This document shows, one piece after another, positions 8,381-16,628 of a stretch of 44,531 nt of DNA; the first letter of the stretch is position 1, and each line of letters starts with the position of its first letter. Source of the stretch: Agromyces tardus (GTDB taxonomy: Bacteria; Actinomycetota; Actinomycetes; Actinomycetales; Microbacteriaceae); NCBI RefSeq assembly GCF_003710805.1, contig NZ_RHHB01000023.1:1-44531 (forward strand), given 5' to 3'. The notes under the pieces are model-generated. The model did not search any database and was not told the DNA's origin. It saw nothing but the letters and a program-made list of their open reading frames with translations. Both the position numbers and the translations under genes were made by a program.

Positions 8381-10729
8381 ATGACGGCCGAGTCGAACCC
8401 TGTGCGTCGACTCCGCCGACTCATCGTCCCCGTTCTCGCGGCCGCCGCGGTGGTCTGGTGCTCCGTCGGCGCGGGTGCCGCGATCGCCGGGGCCCAGGCG
8501 GGCGACCCCGAGGCATCCGCGGCACGCACCACCACCGCGACCGCCGCTCCCGACGACTCCGAGCCGGGCATCCGCATCAGCGTCGCCCCCGCCGACGCCG
8601 CCGACGTCACCACCACCGCAGCCCAGGAGATGGCGGTCGAGGTCGCGAACGACACGGCGGAACCGCTGGCGGCCGGGATGCTGCGGCTCCTCGTGTCCGA
8701 CGATCCCCTCGATGGAACGGCGGGCATCGACGCGTGGTCCACGCTCGGCGCAGGCGACTCCGGCGACGCCCCCGCATCGACCGAGGTCGGACGTGCCGAG
8801 GTGCGCGGAATCCTCCCCGGATCGGCGGCGACCGTGCGCATCCCCGTGCCGGCCGGGGCCTTCGACGCCGAGGCCGCGGTGGTCGGCGTCGCGGCCGAGC
8901 TCGAGGTCGACGGCGAGCTGCTCGCCACGGGAACGGCTGCCTTGGCGAGCGCCTCGGCTCCTGCATCCGCCCCGGTCGGGCTCGCCCTCGCCGCTCCCCT
9001 GACGGTGCCCGCGCAATCCACGGGTCTACTGCCCGCCGACCTTCTCGAGACCTGGACGGCGCCCGCGGGCCTGCTCACCCGGCAGCTCGACGCCTTGGGC
9101 GATCGGTCGGTCGCGATCGGCGTCGATCCGCGCATCATCGCCTCGATCCGCGCCCTCGGCAGTTCGGCACCCGCATCCGCCGTGGCATGGCTCGAGCGAC
9201 TCGCCGCGCTGCCCAACGAGATCTTCCCACTCCAGTACGGCGACGCCGACCTCGCGGTGCAGGCCCAGCTCGGACTCGACGCCCCGCTCGAGCCGATCTC
9301 ATTCGACGACGCACTCGACCCCGGCGACTTCGCCGCGCCCGCCGACGGCGCCGACGCCACGGGCGGAGCCGCGACGGCCACGCCGATGCCGACCACGCTC
9401 CCCGACGACGCCGCCCTGCTCGACTGGTCGTACACCCGCACCGATCTCGCGTGGCCGGCCGACGCCACCGTCGCGAGCGACAACCTGGGCTGGTTCGCCG
9501 GTGCCGGCCTCACGACGACGATCCTCGGCCCGGCCAACGTCGCATCGCCCGACGCACTCGTGAGCGCGGCGTCGACGATCGGAGGCTCCACTGCGGTGGT
9601 GGCCGACGGTCGCGTCACCGGCGCCCTCCGGCAGGCGGCGGCCGCGGCATCCGACACCGAGTGGCGCAGCAGCACCGGTCGCCTCCTCGCCGAGCTCGCC
9701 GTGGCGGCCGGCGACGCAGGGGCGGCGCAGCCGGTCACGCTGCTCGCCACGTTCGACCGTTCGGCCGGCGACAAGGCCGAGCGCGTGCAGGCCACCATCG
9801 ACGCGATCAACGGCGTGCCGTGGTCGACGCCGGCGACGCTGACCGACGCGATCGGCGCGCCTCCGACGCCCCGCACCCTCATCGACCTGCCCGAGGACGA
9901 CCAGCGGCGTTCGAACGTCGACCGGATGCTGCAGGCCGAGCGGTCGGTCGACGAGTTCTCGGCCGTGCTCGACGATCCCACGGTCCTCACCGCGCCGACG
10001 CGGCGCCAACTGCTGTCACTGCTCGATGTCGCATGGATTCCGCAGGGCGAGGAGTGGACGAGCGCCGTCGGCACGTGGCTCATCGACCAGCGCGCGATCA
10101 CCAACGGGGTCTCGGTCGTCCCGTCGAGCAGCGTGCTCGTCGTCGCGAGCGAGACCGGGATTCCCATCACCGTGCAGAACTCGCTGCCCTACCAGGTCGA
10201 CGTCGTGGTGCACGTGCAGCCCACCAACGGCCGCCTCATCGTGGAGGAGCCCGTCGACGTCACCGTGGAGCCCGAGTCGCGCAGCACGGTGGTGGTGCCG
10301 GTCGCGGCGGGCGTCGGCAACGGCGAGGTGTCGCTCGAGGTGTCGCTCACGGCGCAGGACGACACCCCGGTGGGCGATCCCGTGCTCATCCCCGCCAACG
10401 TGCATGCCGACTGGGAGGGTCTGGGCGCCACGATCCTCGCGACGATCGCGGTGATCGTGTTCGGCGTCGGCCTGTGGCGCAACATCGTCCGTCGACGCCG
10501 GCGCCGGAGCGAGGGGTCCGAGGGCGCCGAGGCCGCCGAGGCGAGCGGTGCGGATGCCGCCGACGCCGACGCCGCGGCATCCGGAACCGAGCCCGAAGCC
10601 GCCACCGCCACCGCCACCGCTCCCGATACCGATCCCGATACCGATACCGATACCGATACCGATACCGATACCGATACCGATACCGCCCCGTCGCCCGACC
10701 GACCCCTGGAGAACCCCCGAGATGGCTGA
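8381..10729 (+). CDS. DUF6049 family secreted/membrane-anchored protein
   Basis: 782 codons. An N-terminal signal sequence (RLRRLIVPVLAAAAVVWCSVG, residues about 11-35) is followed by a large extracytoplasmic region. A transmembrane helix sits at about residues 680-703 (GATILATIAVIVFGVGLW), then a basic stop-transfer RRRRRR, then an Ala/Asp-rich cytoplasmic tail containing a (DT)n run. It occupies the position of mycobacterial Rv3909, beside the lipid II flippase gene, and overlaps murJ by 8 bp. This suggests a role with MurJ in peptidoglycan assembly (inference). An upstream in-frame start at 8204 lies inside cca and is rejected. The family's biochemical function is unknown. Confidence 0.85.
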   Translation: MTAESNPVRRLRRLIVPVLAAAAVVWCSVGAGAAIAGAQAGDPEASAARTTTATAAPDDSEPGIRISVAPADAADVTTTAAQEMAVEVANDTAEPLAAGMLRLLVSDDPLDGTAGIDAWSTLGAGDSGDAPASTEVGRAEVRGILPGSAATVRIPVPAGAFDAEAAVVGVAAELEVDGELLATGTAALASASAPASAPVGLALAAPLTVPAQSTGLLPADLLETWTAPAGLLTRQLDALGDRSVAIGVDPRIIASIRALGSSAPASAVAWLERLAALPNEIFPLQYGDADLAVQAQLGLDAPLEPISFDDALDPGDFAAPADGADATGGAATATPMPTTLPDDAALLDWSYTRTDLAWPADATVASDNLGWFAGAGLTTTILGPANVASPDALVSAASTIGGSTAVVADGRVTGALRQAAAAASDTEWRSSTGRLLAELAVAAGDAGAAQPVTLLATFDRSAGDKAERVQATIDAINGVPWSTPATLTDAIGAPPTPRTLIDLPEDDQRRSNVDRMLQAERSVDEFSAVLDDPTVLTAPTRRQLLSLLDVAWIPQGEEWTSAVGTWLIDQRAITNGVSVVPSSSVLVVASETGIPITVQNSLPYQVDVVVHVQPTNGRLIVEEPVDVTVEPESRSTVVVPVAAGVGNGEVSLEVSLTAQDDTPVGDPVLIPANVHADWEGLGATILATIAVIVFGVGLWRNIVRRRRRRSEGSEGAEAAEASGADAADADAAASGTEPEAATATATAPDTDPDTDTDTDTDTDTDTDTAPSPDRPLENPRDG
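10623..10682 (+). repeat. CCGATA hexanucleotide tandem repeat
   Basis: Eight perfect CCGATA units (10635-10682) follow two imperfect ones (10623-10634). In frame they encode an Asp-Thr dipeptide run in the C-terminal tail of the DUF6049 protein. Copy-number change would keep the frame and change only tail length. Confidence 0.95.
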
Positions 10730-12344
10730 CGACCGCATCGCCCGCGCGAGCATGTTCCTCGCGTCGGGCACGATCGTCTCCCGCGTGCTCGGCTTCGTGA
10801 AGGCGATCGTGCTCGCCGCGACGATCGGCGTGGTGGGATCCGCGAGCGCCGACGCGTTCGCGGTCGCGAACGGACTGCCCAACACCGTGTACGTCATCGT
10901 CGCTGGCGGCGTGCTGAGCGCCGTGCTCGTGCCCCAGATCGTGCGCGCGAGCGCCCACGCCGACGGCGGCAGCGCCTACATCAACAAGCTGCTGACCCTC
11001 GCGCTCGTCGTGATCGGCGCCGCCACCGTCGTGGCGACCGCGCTCGCCCCCGTGCTCGCATGGATCTACGGCGGTCGGCTCCCCGACTCGACGCTCCAGC
11101 TCGCCACCGCGTTCGCGTTCTGGTGCATGCCGCAGATCTTCTTCTACGGCCTGTACACCCTGCTCGGCGAGGTGCTCAACGCACGCCGCAGCTTCGGCCC
11201 GTTCACGTGGGTCCCGGTGCTCAACAACGTGGTCGCCCTCGCCGGGCTCGTGGTCTTCGGCCTCGCGTTCGGCTTCGACGCCACGGGCGAACGTCCGCCG
11301 GGCGACTGGACGCCGGGCATGATCGCGCTGCTCGCCGGATCCGCCACGCTCGGCATCGCGGCGCAGGCGCTCGTGCTCCTGTGGTTCTGGCGCCGCATCG
11401 GGCTTCGTTACCGGCCCGATTTCCGGTGGCGCGGGGTCGGCCTCGGAGCGGCAGGCCGCATGGCCGGCTGGACCTTCGGCATGCTGCTGCTCACGACCTT
11501 CGCGGGCATCGTGCAGACGAACGTGGTGAGCCTCGCATCCGGCGACGACGCATCGATCGCGGCCATCGACAGCGCCTGGCTGGTGTTCATGCTGCCGCAC
11601 TCGGTCATCACCGTGTCGATCGCCACCGCGTACTTCACACGCATGAGCGAGCACGCGCGCGACGGCAAGCTCGACCTCGTGCGCGACGACCTCTCGGGCG
11701 CGATCCGCGGCGTCTCGCTCATCCTCATGCTCGCGACTGCCGTGCTCGTCGTGATCGCATACCCCTTCGCGGCGGTCTTCCAGCCCGGCGACCTGGCGAA
11801 CGCCTCAGCGCTCGGCAACGTGATCATCGCGTTCGCGATCGGGCTCGTGGGCTTCAGCATCCTGTTCGTCGTGCAACGCACGTTCTACGCGCTCGGCGAC
11901 ACGCGCACCCCGTTCGTCTTCACCCTCGTGCAGGTGATCGTGTTCACCCTCGCTGCGCTCGCCTCGACCCTGCTCCCCGTCGAGTGGATCGCGGTGGGCG
12001 TCGCGCTGTCGACGACGATCGCCACCACGGTGCAGCTGATCCTCGCGGTGGTGCTGCTGCGTCGGCCGCTCGCCCGCCTCGACGGCAAGCGCGTGGTCGT
12101 GAGCCTCCTGCGCGACCTCGCCGCCGTGATCCTGCCGATCGCCGCGGGCGTCGGCCTGCTCATCGCGCTCGGCGGGTTCCGCGACGACGGCTTCGCGATC
12201 GGCAGCCGCGTCGGCGCGATCGTGTCGATGGCGATCATCGGCTCCGTCATGGCCGTGCTCTACCTCGGCATCCTGTGGCTCCTGCGCTCGCCCGAGCTGC
12301 GCGGGTTCGCCGAGCCGGTCGTGGCGCGCCTGCGACGACGGTGA
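10722..12344 (+). CDS. murJ: lipid II flippase MurJ (MviN)
   Basis: 540 codons of mostly hydrophobic sequence with about 14 transmembrane segments, typical of the MOP-superfamily flippase that moves lipid II across the membrane. The N-terminus RASMFLASGTIVSRVLGFVKAIVLA is the conserved MurJ opening, and the QRTFYALGDTRTP motif near residue 385 is a family hallmark. It ends after the last helix, without the pseudokinase and extracellular domains of mycobacterial MviN. Its ATG overlaps the end of the DUF6049 gene (stop at 10727-10729), so the two are translationally coupled. Confidence 0.95.
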   Translation: MADDRIARASMFLASGTIVSRVLGFVKAIVLAATIGVVGSASADAFAVANGLPNTVYVIVAGGVLSAVLVPQIVRASAHADGGSAYINKLLTLALVVIGAATVVATALAPVLAWIYGGRLPDSTLQLATAFAFWCMPQIFFYGLYTLLGEVLNARRSFGPFTWVPVLNNVVALAGLVVFGLAFGFDATGERPPGDWTPGMIALLAGSATLGIAAQALVLLWFWRRIGLRYRPDFRWRGVGLGAAGRMAGWTFGMLLLTTFAGIVQTNVVSLASGDDASIAAIDSAWLVFMLPHSVITVSIATAYFTRMSEHARDGKLDLVRDDLSGAIRGVSLILMLATAVLVVIAYPFAAVFQPGDLANASALGNVIIAFAIGLVGFSILFVVQRTFYALGDTRTPFVFTLVQVIVFTLAALASTLLPVEWIAVGVALSTTIATTVQLILAVVLLRRPLARLDGKRVVVSLLRDLAAVILPIAAGVGLLIALGGFRDDGFAIGSRVGAIVSMAIIGSVMAVLYLGILWLLRSPELRGFAEPVVARLRRR

Positions 12345-12348
12345 CCGG

Positions 12349-12375
12349 CGGATGCCGACCGCTCCGCGGCATCCG
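12349..12375 (+). terminator. inverted repeat after murJ
   Basis: CGGATGCC (12349-12356) pairs perfectly with GGCATCCG (12368-12375) around an 11-nt loop. It lies 4 bp past the murJ stop and has no U-tract. It belongs to the GGATGC/GCATCC word family seen at several gene ends in this window. Confidence 0.45.
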
Positions 12376-12481
12376 TGACGCCCGGTGACAGACTGCCGAC
12401 GGACCGGCGGCGGCCACGATCGGCGCCGCCTCGGGCCCCGGCGGGCCAACCTGAGCGCACGCCGCACGCCCTCAGGAACGC

Positions 12482-12507
12482 GGAATAGGCGCCGCCTAGA
12501 CTGTGTT
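12482..12507 (+). promoter_or_regulatory. SigR/SigH-type promoter of trxB-trx
   Basis: GGAAT (12482-12486), exactly 18 nt, then GTT (12505-12507). This matches the Streptomyces SigR consensus (GGAAT-N18-GTT) and the related mycobacterial SigH promoter. trxB and trx genes are the classic targets of these thiol-oxidation-responsive sigma factors. The start site would be about 57 nt before trxB. A second, housekeeping-like TAGGAT (12532-12537) lies downstream. Confidence 0.6.
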
Positions 12508-12570
12508 CACCTTGTCGTGGCGTCCGGTGGGTAGGATGCCGCGGGCATCACACAGACGACAGGAGCGGCT

Positions 12571-13578
12571 TTGCGCGACATCATCATCATCGGCTCGGGA
12601 CCGGCCGGCTTCACCGCCGCCATCTACGCCGCTCGCGCCGAGCTGAAGCCCCTCCTCATCGCGAGCTCCGTCGAGATCGGCGGCGAGCTCATGAACACGA
12701 CCGAGGTCGAGAACTTCCCCGGTTTCCCCGAGGCGATCATGGGCCCCGACCTGATGGGCAAGATGCAGGCGCAGGCCGAGCGCTTCGGCACCGAGGTCGT
12801 CTACGACGACGTCGTGGAGCTCGAGCTCGAGGGCCCCGTCAAGCGGGTCGAGCTCGGCAGCGGTGAGGTGCACGAGGCGAAGTCGCTCATCTTCGCGACC
12901 GGCTCGGCATACCGCAAGCTCGGCCTCCCCGAGGAGGAGGTCCTCTCGGGCCACGGCCTCTCGTGGTGCGCCACGTGCGACGGGTTCTTCTTCCGCGAGA
13001 AGCAGATCGCCGTGGTCGGCGGCGGCGACTCCGCGATGGAGGAGGCGACCTTCCTCACCCGCTTCGCCGACAAGGTCTACGTGATCCACCGCCGCGACTC
13101 GCTCAAGGCGTCGAAGATCATGCAGCAGCGTGCATTCGACAACCCCAAGATCGAGTTCATCTGGAACTCCGAGGTCGCCGCGATCCACGGCGACGGCCAG
13201 GTCAACGGTGTCACCCTGCGCGACACCGTCACGGGCGACGTGCGCGCGCTCGACCTCGACGGCCTGTTCGTCGCGATCGGCAACGACCCCCGCACCCACC
13301 TCGTGCACGGCAAGCTCGACCTCACCCCCGAGGGCACCATCGCGGTGCACGGCCGTTCGTCGCGCACCTCGGTCGCGGGCGTCTTCGCCGCGGGCGACGT
13401 GATCGACCCGTTCTATCGGCAGGCAGTCACCGCCGCCGGCTCGGGCACCGTCGCCGCCCTCGACGCGGAGCACTACCTGGCCGCGCTCGAAGACACCTCG
13501 TCGCCCGAGGAGGCGGAGTCCGAGTCCGAAGCGGCCGAGGAGGCCGCCGCCATCGCCCGGTTCGCCGAGGTGAACTGA
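12571..13578 (+). CDS. trxB: thioredoxin-disulfide reductase
   Basis: 335 codons. A flavoenzyme that uses NADPH to reduce thioredoxin. FAD-binding GSGPAG is at residues 8-13, the redox centre CATC at 133-136, the NADPH-binding GGGDSAMEEA at about 150, and the late FAD motif GVFAAGDV. The C-terminus carries an extra acidic Glu/Ser/Ala-rich tail of about 25 residues, not needed for the fold. The start is TTG 12571, with AGGAG 5 nt upstream, and the FAD motif begins immediately after it. trx follows 76 bp downstream. Confidence 0.97.
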   Translation: MRDIIIIGSGPAGFTAAIYAARAELKPLLIASSVEIGGELMNTTEVENFPGFPEAIMGPDLMGKMQAQAERFGTEVVYDDVVELELEGPVKRVELGSGEVHEAKSLIFATGSAYRKLGLPEEEVLSGHGLSWCATCDGFFFREKQIAVVGGGDSAMEEATFLTRFADKVYVIHRRDSLKASKIMQQRAFDNPKIEFIWNSEVAAIHGDGQVNGVTLRDTVTGDVRALDLDGLFVAIGNDPRTHLVHGKLDLTPEGTIAVHGRSSRTSVAGVFAAGDVIDPFYRQAVTAAGSGTVAALDAEHYLAALEDTSSPEEAESESEAAEEAAAIARFAEVN

Positions 13579-13654
13579 CCGCTCCGGCGCGTTCCGCCTC
13601 GCGACATCCGCCCTACCCCGCACGCTTCACGCTTCACGCAAAAGGAGAACGCAA

Positions 13655-13978
13655 ATGACTGCACGCGCAGTGACCGAGGCCACCTTCGAGCAGGAGGTCC
13701 TCAACAACGACAAGGCCGTCCTGGTCGACTTCTGGGCCGAGTGGTGCGGCCCGTGTCGCGCGGTGAGCCCGATCCTCGACCAGATCGCCTCGGAGCACTC
13801 CGAGAAGCTCGACATCGTCAAGCTCAACGTCGATGAGAACCCGAACCTCGCGATGAAGTACCAGATCACCGCGATCCCCGCGTTCAAGGTCTTCGAGAAG
13901 GGCGAGGTCGTGAAGACCGTCATCGGCGCCAAGCCGAAGCCCGCACTCGAGGCCGACCTCGCCGCCTACATCCACTAG
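13655..13978 (+). CDS. trxA: thioredoxin
   Basis: 107 codons, one thioredoxin fold. The active site is W30-C31-G32-P33-C34 within VDFWAEWCGPC, and the cis-proline region ITAIPAFKVFEKG is intact. It receives electrons from the reductase encoded just upstream and reduces cytosolic disulfides. ATG 13655 is preceded by AAAGGAG at ideal spacing. It is followed by an intrinsic terminator, so trxB-trx is a two-gene operon. In mycobacteria the homologue at this position is named trxC. Confidence 0.97.
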   Translation: MTARAVTEATFEQEVLNNDKAVLVDFWAEWCGPCRAVSPILDQIASEHSEKLDIVKLNVDENPNLAMKYQITAIPAFKVFEKGEVVKTVIGAKPKPALEADLAAYIH

Positions 13979-13998
13979 TCGGCGGCCTCACGCATCGA

Positions 13999-14029
13999 GA
14001 CCCGTCCGGCGCACGCCGGGCGGGTCTTT
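13999..14029 (+). terminator. intrinsic terminator after trx
   Basis: GACCCGTCCGGC (13999-14010) pairs with GCCGGGCGGGTC (14015-14026) around a GCAC loop. The 12-bp stem has one G-T pair and is followed directly by TTT. It lies 20 bp past the trx stop codon and is the clearest textbook terminator in the window. Confidence 0.85.
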
Positions 14030-14059
14030 CGCGTACCCGGGCGGGTCTTTCGCGTACCC
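14018..14059. repeat. 21-bp tandem duplication
   Basis: Two exact adjacent copies of a 21-bp unit (14018-14038 and 14039-14059). The unit contains the right arm and U-tract of the trx terminator, so the second copy repeats the terminator tail without its left arm. Confidence 0.9.
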
Positions 14060-14204
14060 GGGCTGGTCGTTCACGCTCTCCGGGCGCGGCGACCGACGGA
14101 TGCCGCGAGCGGCATGCACTGCGGATGACGCTGCGTCGCCGCATCCGCGTCACCGTCCTCGCACGGTGACTACCATGAGAATCCTGAGCAGAACGGAAAT
14201 CGCA

Positions 14205-15527
14205 GTGACCTCTGACGGCGTCCCCCAGCGGACCGGCAACAACCTCGACCCCTGGTACGCGAACTACGCCGAGCGAGCCGCCGGCTTCGCCGCGTCCGAG
14301 GTCCGGGCCCTGTTCGCCGTCGCCTCGCGCCCCGAGGTCGTCTCGCTGGCGGGGGGAATGCCGTTCGTCTCGGCTCTGCCGCAAGACCTGATCACACAGG
14401 CCATGGAGCGCGTCATGCGCGACCAAGGGCCGGTCGCGCTGCAGTACGGTTCCGGCCAGGGCATCCCCGCGCTGCGCGAGCAGATCCTCGAGGTCATGGC
14501 GCTCGAGGGCATCCGCGGGTCGGTCGACAACGTCGTGACGTCGACCGGATCGCAGCAGGCCCTCGACTTCGTGGCGAAGCTGTTCCTCGACCCGGGCGAC
14601 GTCGTGCTCGCCGAGGCGCCGAGCTACGTCGGCGCGATGGGCGTGTTCCGGTCGTACCAGGCCAGCGTCGTGCACGTCGCGATGGACGAGCACGGACTCA
14701 TCCCCGAAGCGCTGCGCGAGACGATCTCGTACCTGCGCGGCCAGGGGCGGCGCATCAAGTTCCTGTACACGATCCCGAACTTCCACAACCCCGCCGGCGT
14801 GACCCTCTCTGCCGAGCGGCGACCCGAGATCCTCGAGATCTGCCGCTCCAACGAGATCCTCGTGCTCGAGGACAACCCCTACGGTCTCCTCCACTTCGAC
14901 GAGCCGGCGCCGAACGCACTGCGGTCGATGGACCCCGAAGGCGTCATCTACCTCGGCTCGTTCTCGAAGACCCTCGCACCCGGATTCCGGGTGGGCTGGG
15001 CGCTCGCGCCGCACGCCATCCGCGAGAAGCTCATCCTCGCGGCCGAGTCGGCGATCCTCTCGCCGAGCTCGTTCAGCCAGCTGGCCGTCTCGGAGTACCT
15101 GTCGCAGGCCGACTGGCGCGGCCAGATCGACACCTTCCGCGGGGTGTATCGCGAGCGCAAGGACGCGATGATCGAAGCGCTGGGGGAGTACCTGCCGCAG
15201 CTCTCGTGGACCAACCCGAACGGCGGGTTCTACGTCTGGGTCACGATGCCCGACGTGCTCGACTCCAAGCAGATGCTGCCGCGCGCGGTTCGGGAGCTCG
15301 TGGCGTACACGCCGGGCACCGCCTTCTTCGCCGACGGGCGAGGTCGCCACGCGATGCGGCTGTCGTTCTGCTACCCGACGCCCGACGCGATCCGGCTCGG
15401 CATCCGTCGACTGGCGACCGTGGTGAACGGCGAGCTCGACCTGCTCGACACCTTCGCCGGCACCGGCACGCTCCAGCTCCCCGATCGGCCGGGCATCGAG
15501 GCCGCGCCGCCCACCGACCTCAAGTAG
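14205..15527 (+). CDS. PLP-dependent aminotransferase, class I/II
   Basis: 440 codons. A fold-type I aminotransferase of the 2-aminoadipate/MocR-like group, without a DNA-binding domain. Features are SLAGGMPFVSALP near the start, YGSGQGIPALREQI, VVTSTGSQQALDF, YTIPNFHNPAGVT, the PLP-binding Lys in GSFSKTLAPGFRVGW, and the carboxylate-binding Arg in MRLSFCYP. The substrate cannot be told from sequence. The start is GTG 14205 (TSDGVPQRTGNNLDPWY); ATG 14175 is the alternative, and a TACCAT -10-like box at 14171-14176 favours the later start. It is followed after 17 bp by the ATP-grasp ligase gene, so the two probably form an operon. Confidence 0.88.
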   Translation: MTSDGVPQRTGNNLDPWYANYAERAAGFAASEVRALFAVASRPEVVSLAGGMPFVSALPQDLITQAMERVMRDQGPVALQYGSGQGIPALREQILEVMALEGIRGSVDNVVTSTGSQQALDFVAKLFLDPGDVVLAEAPSYVGAMGVFRSYQASVVHVAMDEHGLIPEALRETISYLRGQGRRIKFLYTIPNFHNPAGVTLSAERRPEILEICRSNEILVLEDNPYGLLHFDEPAPNALRSMDPEGVIYLGSFSKTLAPGFRVGWALAPHAIREKLILAAESAILSPSSFSQLAVSEYLSQADWRGQIDTFRGVYRERKDAMIEALGEYLPQLSWTNPNGGFYVWVTMPDVLDSKQMLPRAVRELVAYTPGTAFFADGRGRHAMRLSFCYPTPDAIRLGIRRLATVVNGELDLLDTFAGTGTLQLPDRPGIEAAPPTDLK

Positions 15528-15544
15528 TGGAGAAAACCCTGATC

Positions 15545-16501
15545 ATGAGCGATTCCACCGGTCTCTACGTCGTCGTCCTCGCGGGTGGCATCTCGCACGA
15601 ACGGGACGTCTCGTTGCGATCCGGCCGTCGTGTCGCCGACGCGCTCATCGCCGCCGGGCACCGCGTCGAGCTGCGCGATCCGGATGCCGGTCTCCTGCCG
15701 TTCCTCGCGGAGCGCCGGCCCGACGTCGTGTTCCCGGCACTGCACGGGTCGAGCGGTGAGGACGGATCCCTGCTCGAGCTCCTGGCGGCCCTCGGGGTGC
15801 CCACCGTCGGCTCGTCGGGCGCCGCGGCACGGCGGGCCTGGTCGAAGCCCGTCGCGAGCTCGATCGTCGCCGGTGCCGGCATCGCGGTGCCGGAGTCGAT
15901 CGTGCTGTCGCACGAGGCGTTCCGCGAACTCGGCGCCGCGAGCGTGCTTCGCGTCGTACGGCAGGCGCTCGAGGGCGATCTCGTCGTGAAGCCCGGCTCC
16001 GGCGGATCGGCGCAGGGCGTGACGATCGTCGGCGATCCGAACGACCTACCCCGAGCGATGGTCGACGCCTTCACGTACGCCGATGTCGCGGTGGTCGAGC
16101 GGCGCATCGTCGGCTCCGAGATCGCCATCGCCGTGATCGACTCCGGCGACGGCCCGCGCGCACTCACGGCGGTGGAGATCGAGCCGACCGACGGCGTGTA
16201 CAGCTTCCAAGCGCGGTACAACGCGGGGGAGACCACGTTCTACGCACCCTGCCGTCTCGACGAGGCGGCGGTACAGGCCGTGACGGATGCCGCGGTGCTC
16301 GCCCACGAGACGCTCGGCCTGCGCGACCTCTCGCGCGTCGACTTCATCGTCGACGGGAGCGGTCGTCCGTGGTTCCTCGAGGCGAACGTGCTTCCGGGAC
16401 TCACCGAGACCTCGCTCGTCCCCCTGGCCATCGAGGCGTCCGACACGGACGCACCGACCGTCTACGACGCGCTCGTGCGCGCGGCGCTCGCCCGCGGCTG
16501 A
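15545..16501 (+). CDS. D-alanine--D-alanine ligase-like ATP-grasp enzyme
   Basis: 318 codons of the Ddl family, which ligates D-Ala with ATP for peptidoglycan precursors. Features are GGISHERDVSLRSG (catalytic Glu), FPALHGSSGEDGSLLELLAALGVPTVGS, the ATP loop KPGSGGSAQGV, and RVDFIVDGSGRPWFLEANVLPGLTETSLVP (Mg2+ ligands). The omega-loop reads VYSFQARY where E. coli DdlB has FYDYEAKY, so the usual Lys is Arg and substrate preference may differ (inference). It lies between the aminotransferase and parB, convergent with parB. GGAG lies about 11 nt before ATG 15545. Confidence 0.85.
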   Translation: MSDSTGLYVVVLAGGISHERDVSLRSGRRVADALIAAGHRVELRDPDAGLLPFLAERRPDVVFPALHGSSGEDGSLLELLAALGVPTVGSSGAAARRAWSKPVASSIVAGAGIAVPESIVLSHEAFRELGAASVLRVVRQALEGDLVVKPGSGGSAQGVTIVGDPNDLPRAMVDAFTYADVAVVERRIVGSEIAIAVIDSGDGPRALTAVEIEPTDGVYSFQARYNAGETTFYAPCRLDEAAVQAVTDAAVLAHETLGLRDLSRVDFIVDGSGRPWFLEANVLPGLTETSLVPLAIEASDTDAPTVYDALVRAALARG

Positions 16502-16628
16502 GCCGGAAGGCGCGCCGCCCCGTCGCATCGAGCCGCGCGCTCCGGAGCGCCGCGCCGATCGGAATCGGCCGTCGGCATCGTCTCCACCAGTTCCTGGGGC
16601 CAGGTCGTGGGGATCGGATGCCCCGTCT

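Noticed and set aside
10623..10682. Possible CRISPR-like repeat
   Set aside because: It is a simple 6-bp tandem repeat without spacers.
10016..10897. Minus-strand frame with a (GI)n run
   Set aside because: It is the shadow of the CCGATA repeat and of the DUF6049 coding sequence.
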